Shown here: positions 62,879-64,000 of the stretch, piece after piece
Layout: every line of letters starts with the position of its first letter
Position numbering within the stretch: the first letter of the stretch is position 1
Origin: Claveliimonas sp034178805
GTDB lineage: Bacteria > Bacillota > Clostridia > Lachnospirales > Lachnospiraceae
Assembly: GCF_050314255.1 (NCBI RefSeq)
Contig: NZ_JBNPMZ010000010.1
Span: forward strand, 51,472-115,471
Direction of reading: 5' to 3'
Length of the DNA: 64,000 bases
Translations under genes and position numbers: made by a program
Notes under the pieces: model-generated
What the model was told of the DNA's origin: nothing
What the model saw: only the letters and a program-made list of their open reading frames with translations
Databases searched by the model: none

Positions 62879-63979
62879 CTCGTATCCCTTTCCTGTCTTC
62901 ATCAGCATGCGGATAAACCGGGGTAGCCCCTCCTTCTCCTCACATGCCTCGTATTTTTGATAAACCGCATCTTCCAGTTCATCGGTAGTATATACCCGGT
63001 ATTTTTGCACCTCCAGATATTTTGCTGCAGCCTCCAGCATGGCAAGGTACAGTTCCCGGTCTGAAACGCCCGGTGAAATCTTAAGAGTCAGAACCGTTTC
63101 GGCCTTCTCAAATTCCGTCAGACCCCTCATTTTCTCTCCATAATACCACTCTTCCCGCGTTTCTTCAATATAATAAATTGTTCCGGAAAGCCCATATATT
63201 GTCCGAAGTGCATCAAAATATCCGATTTTCATATTCTGGCAGCTTCTTTTGGCACTGAATTCAATAATACTGCCAAGCTTTACCCTCGGTGCCACCTCGT
63301 ATTTCACCGCACCGTCAGGAAGCTTTACTCTGGGCTCCCTGCCAGGTCCGTAAATGCGCACTTCGATAATATTCTGTATTCCCCTCTCCACCAGAGAACC
63401 GAGGGGTACGTTATTCACAACACCGCCATCGATGTAGGTCTTCCCATGAAGCTTTTCATTTTTAAATCCGATCAGATAGGCGCTGGCCAGAAGGAAGTCC
63501 TCCAGAAGTCCCTCCGGTATCTCATCAATGCTCAGATCCAGCTCTTTAAAATCCGTCAGAGAAAATGTCAGCAGGCAGAACAGGATTCCTGAATTGCGAA
63601 TCTTATCCTCATCGATCCTGTCGTGAATCAGCTGGCGCAGCGGCGTCACATCCACGCCCCCGTCCTTTATAATACGAACTGCCTCCTCGAAGGCCTCTTT
63701 GAGGGAAAGTTCCCTCTGAAAGAGCCGCTCCATAAGATTGTCATCCACATCCATTACCGTGGAAAATGTCATCTCACTCCAGATTTTCTCCGCCATTTCC
63801 ACATCACCCATACACACGAGAGCTCCGTTCAGTGCTCCCACCGATGTGCCGGCAACGGCCTTAATCTTCACTCCTGCCTCCCGGAGCGCTTTCCACGCCC
63901 CGATCTGATAGGCACCTCTGGCACCGCCGCCGTCAAATACCAATCCATATTCTTTAGACAAATCTATTACAGGTCTCAA
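61940..63979 (-). CDS. patatin-like phospholipase fused in frame to ornithine carbamoyltransferase
   Basis: 679 residues from a TTG (63979) eight bases after AAGGAGC. Residues 1-367 are patatin-like: GGGARGAYQIG oxyanion loop, nucleophile Ser in AGTSVGALNG and Asp in IDGGVVNN. Residues 368-679 are a full-length OTCase with FEKPSTRTRCAF, DQWHPTQ, the FSMGE loop and HCLPA. There is no stop between them. However, an ATG at 62878 with AGGAAAGGG upstream would allow the OTCase to be made separately. OTCase converts ornithine and carbamoyl phosphate to citrulline. The fusion is unusual. Confidence 0.88.
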   Translation of the reverse strand: MRPVIDLSKEYGLVFDGGGARGAYQIGAWKALREAGVKIKAVAGTSVGALNGALVCMGDVEMAEKIWSEMTFSTVMDVDDNLMERLFQRELSLKEAFEEAVRIIKDGGVDVTPLRQLIHDRIDEDKIRNSGILFCLLTFSLTDFKELDLSIDEIPEGLLEDFLLASAYLIGFKNEKLHGKTYIDGGVVNNVPLGSLVERGIQNIIEVRIYGPGREPRVKLPDGAVKYEVAPRVKLGSIIEFSAKRSCQNMKIGYFDALRTIYGLSGTIYYIEETREEWYYGEKMRGLTEFEKAETVLTLKISPGVSDRELYLAMLEAAAKYLEVQKYRVYTTDELEDAVYQKYEACEEKEGLPRFIRMLMKTGKGYEMDLKGRSFLKLKDFTPAEILYLVDLAQELKEKRKQGIKGNSLAGKNIALIFEKPSTRTRCAFTIGAQDEGGTATYLAGSELQLGEKESIEDTARVLGRMFDGIEFRGFDHEFVEALSEYSGVPVWNGLTDQWHPTQVLATFLTLKENFGHIKGLNVVYLGDGRNNVANSLLVGCAKVGVNIAVAAPKRLWPDAELVKECEEYAKEAGSTVTITDKLDVVEGADMLYTDVWFSMGEEKKEQERTKLALPYQVNAELMKKTGKDTTIFSHCLPANKGKEVTEDVFESEASKVFDEAENRLHTIKAVMVATLGEY

Positions 63980-64000
63980 ATAATCAGCTCCTTATATTCC

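Overview
The window reads as part of the chromosome of a gut Firmicute, most likely a Lachnospiraceae (Clostridia). This rests on moderate GC with AG-rich ribosome binding sites, a ptb-buk pair, the coaX-dusB-greA-lysS neighbourhood, TPKTGD-type cell-wall anchors and many SipW-type 'YAWF' signal peptides. Almost every gene is on the minus strand; the exceptions are a two-gene surface-protein cassette at 16-18 kb and a broken Abi_2 gene. No rRNA, tRNA or CRISPR array was found.

1-7.5 kb: an operon (promoter near 5000) for three membrane-anchored 'AWF' proteins and a large adhesin that runs off the left edge, followed upstream by a PAS/degenerate-GGDEF/EAL phosphodiesterase and a Sel1-repeat protein. 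7.5-12.9 kb: a graveyard of mobile and toxin genes. It holds fragments of an AAA ATPase, a PBECR4-like nuclease behind a promoter-repeat-terminator RNA, at least four remnants of one Rpn/PD-(D/E)XK transposase family, an intact GNAT-type toxin-antitoxin pair, a decayed copy of the serine-recombinase pair and an Abi_2 remnant. 12.9-15.9 kb: two overlapping large serine recombinases.

15.9-24.5 kb is the most striking part. Two TasA/camelysin-like surface-subunit cassettes face each other (P1-P2 rightward, P4-P3 leftward). The signal-peptide codons of P1 and P4 form a 49-bp perfect inverted repeat 3.9 kb apart. Homology stops at the outer edge of the repeat, and only the right-hand copy has a start codon, ribosome binding site and upstream operon. 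That operon carries a PilZ c-di-GMP receptor and a further membrane-anchored subunit, next to an SBP-sensor diguanylate cyclase. I read this as a candidate invertible expression site, with recombinases 140 bp away, selecting which filament subunits are made under c-di-GMP control. Both cassettes carry the same intercistronic RNA fold: two overlapping hairpins, the first with a 12-bp stem and a GUUGUGG loop.

24.7-30.5 kb: an aldehyde-to-acid energy module (CoA-acylating aldehyde dehydrogenase, phosphotransbutyrylase, butyrate kinase, Na+/solute symporter) behind a FadR-type GntR gene. 30.6-35.3 kb: a five-gene amidoligase/peptidase operon (circularly permuted ATP-grasp, alpha-E, transglutaminase, two AstE-like M14 proteins, one with its zinc histidines lost). 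35.4-44.3 kb: two tandem wall-anchored subtilases with an XRE/HipA-like pair between them. 44.4-53.7 kb: pgi, YitT, a zinc dehydrogenase, an ECF S component, a five-gene ADP-ribosylation locus (DUF3990 ART, unknown protein, NADAR, macrodomain, methyltransferase), a YbaK-like protein, an SDR and a GNAT. 54-64 kb: an AAA/PD-(D/E)XK gene and then housekeeping genes, including a LysRS with an appended tRNA-binding domain, birA, and an in-frame patatin-ornithine carbamoyltransferase fusion.
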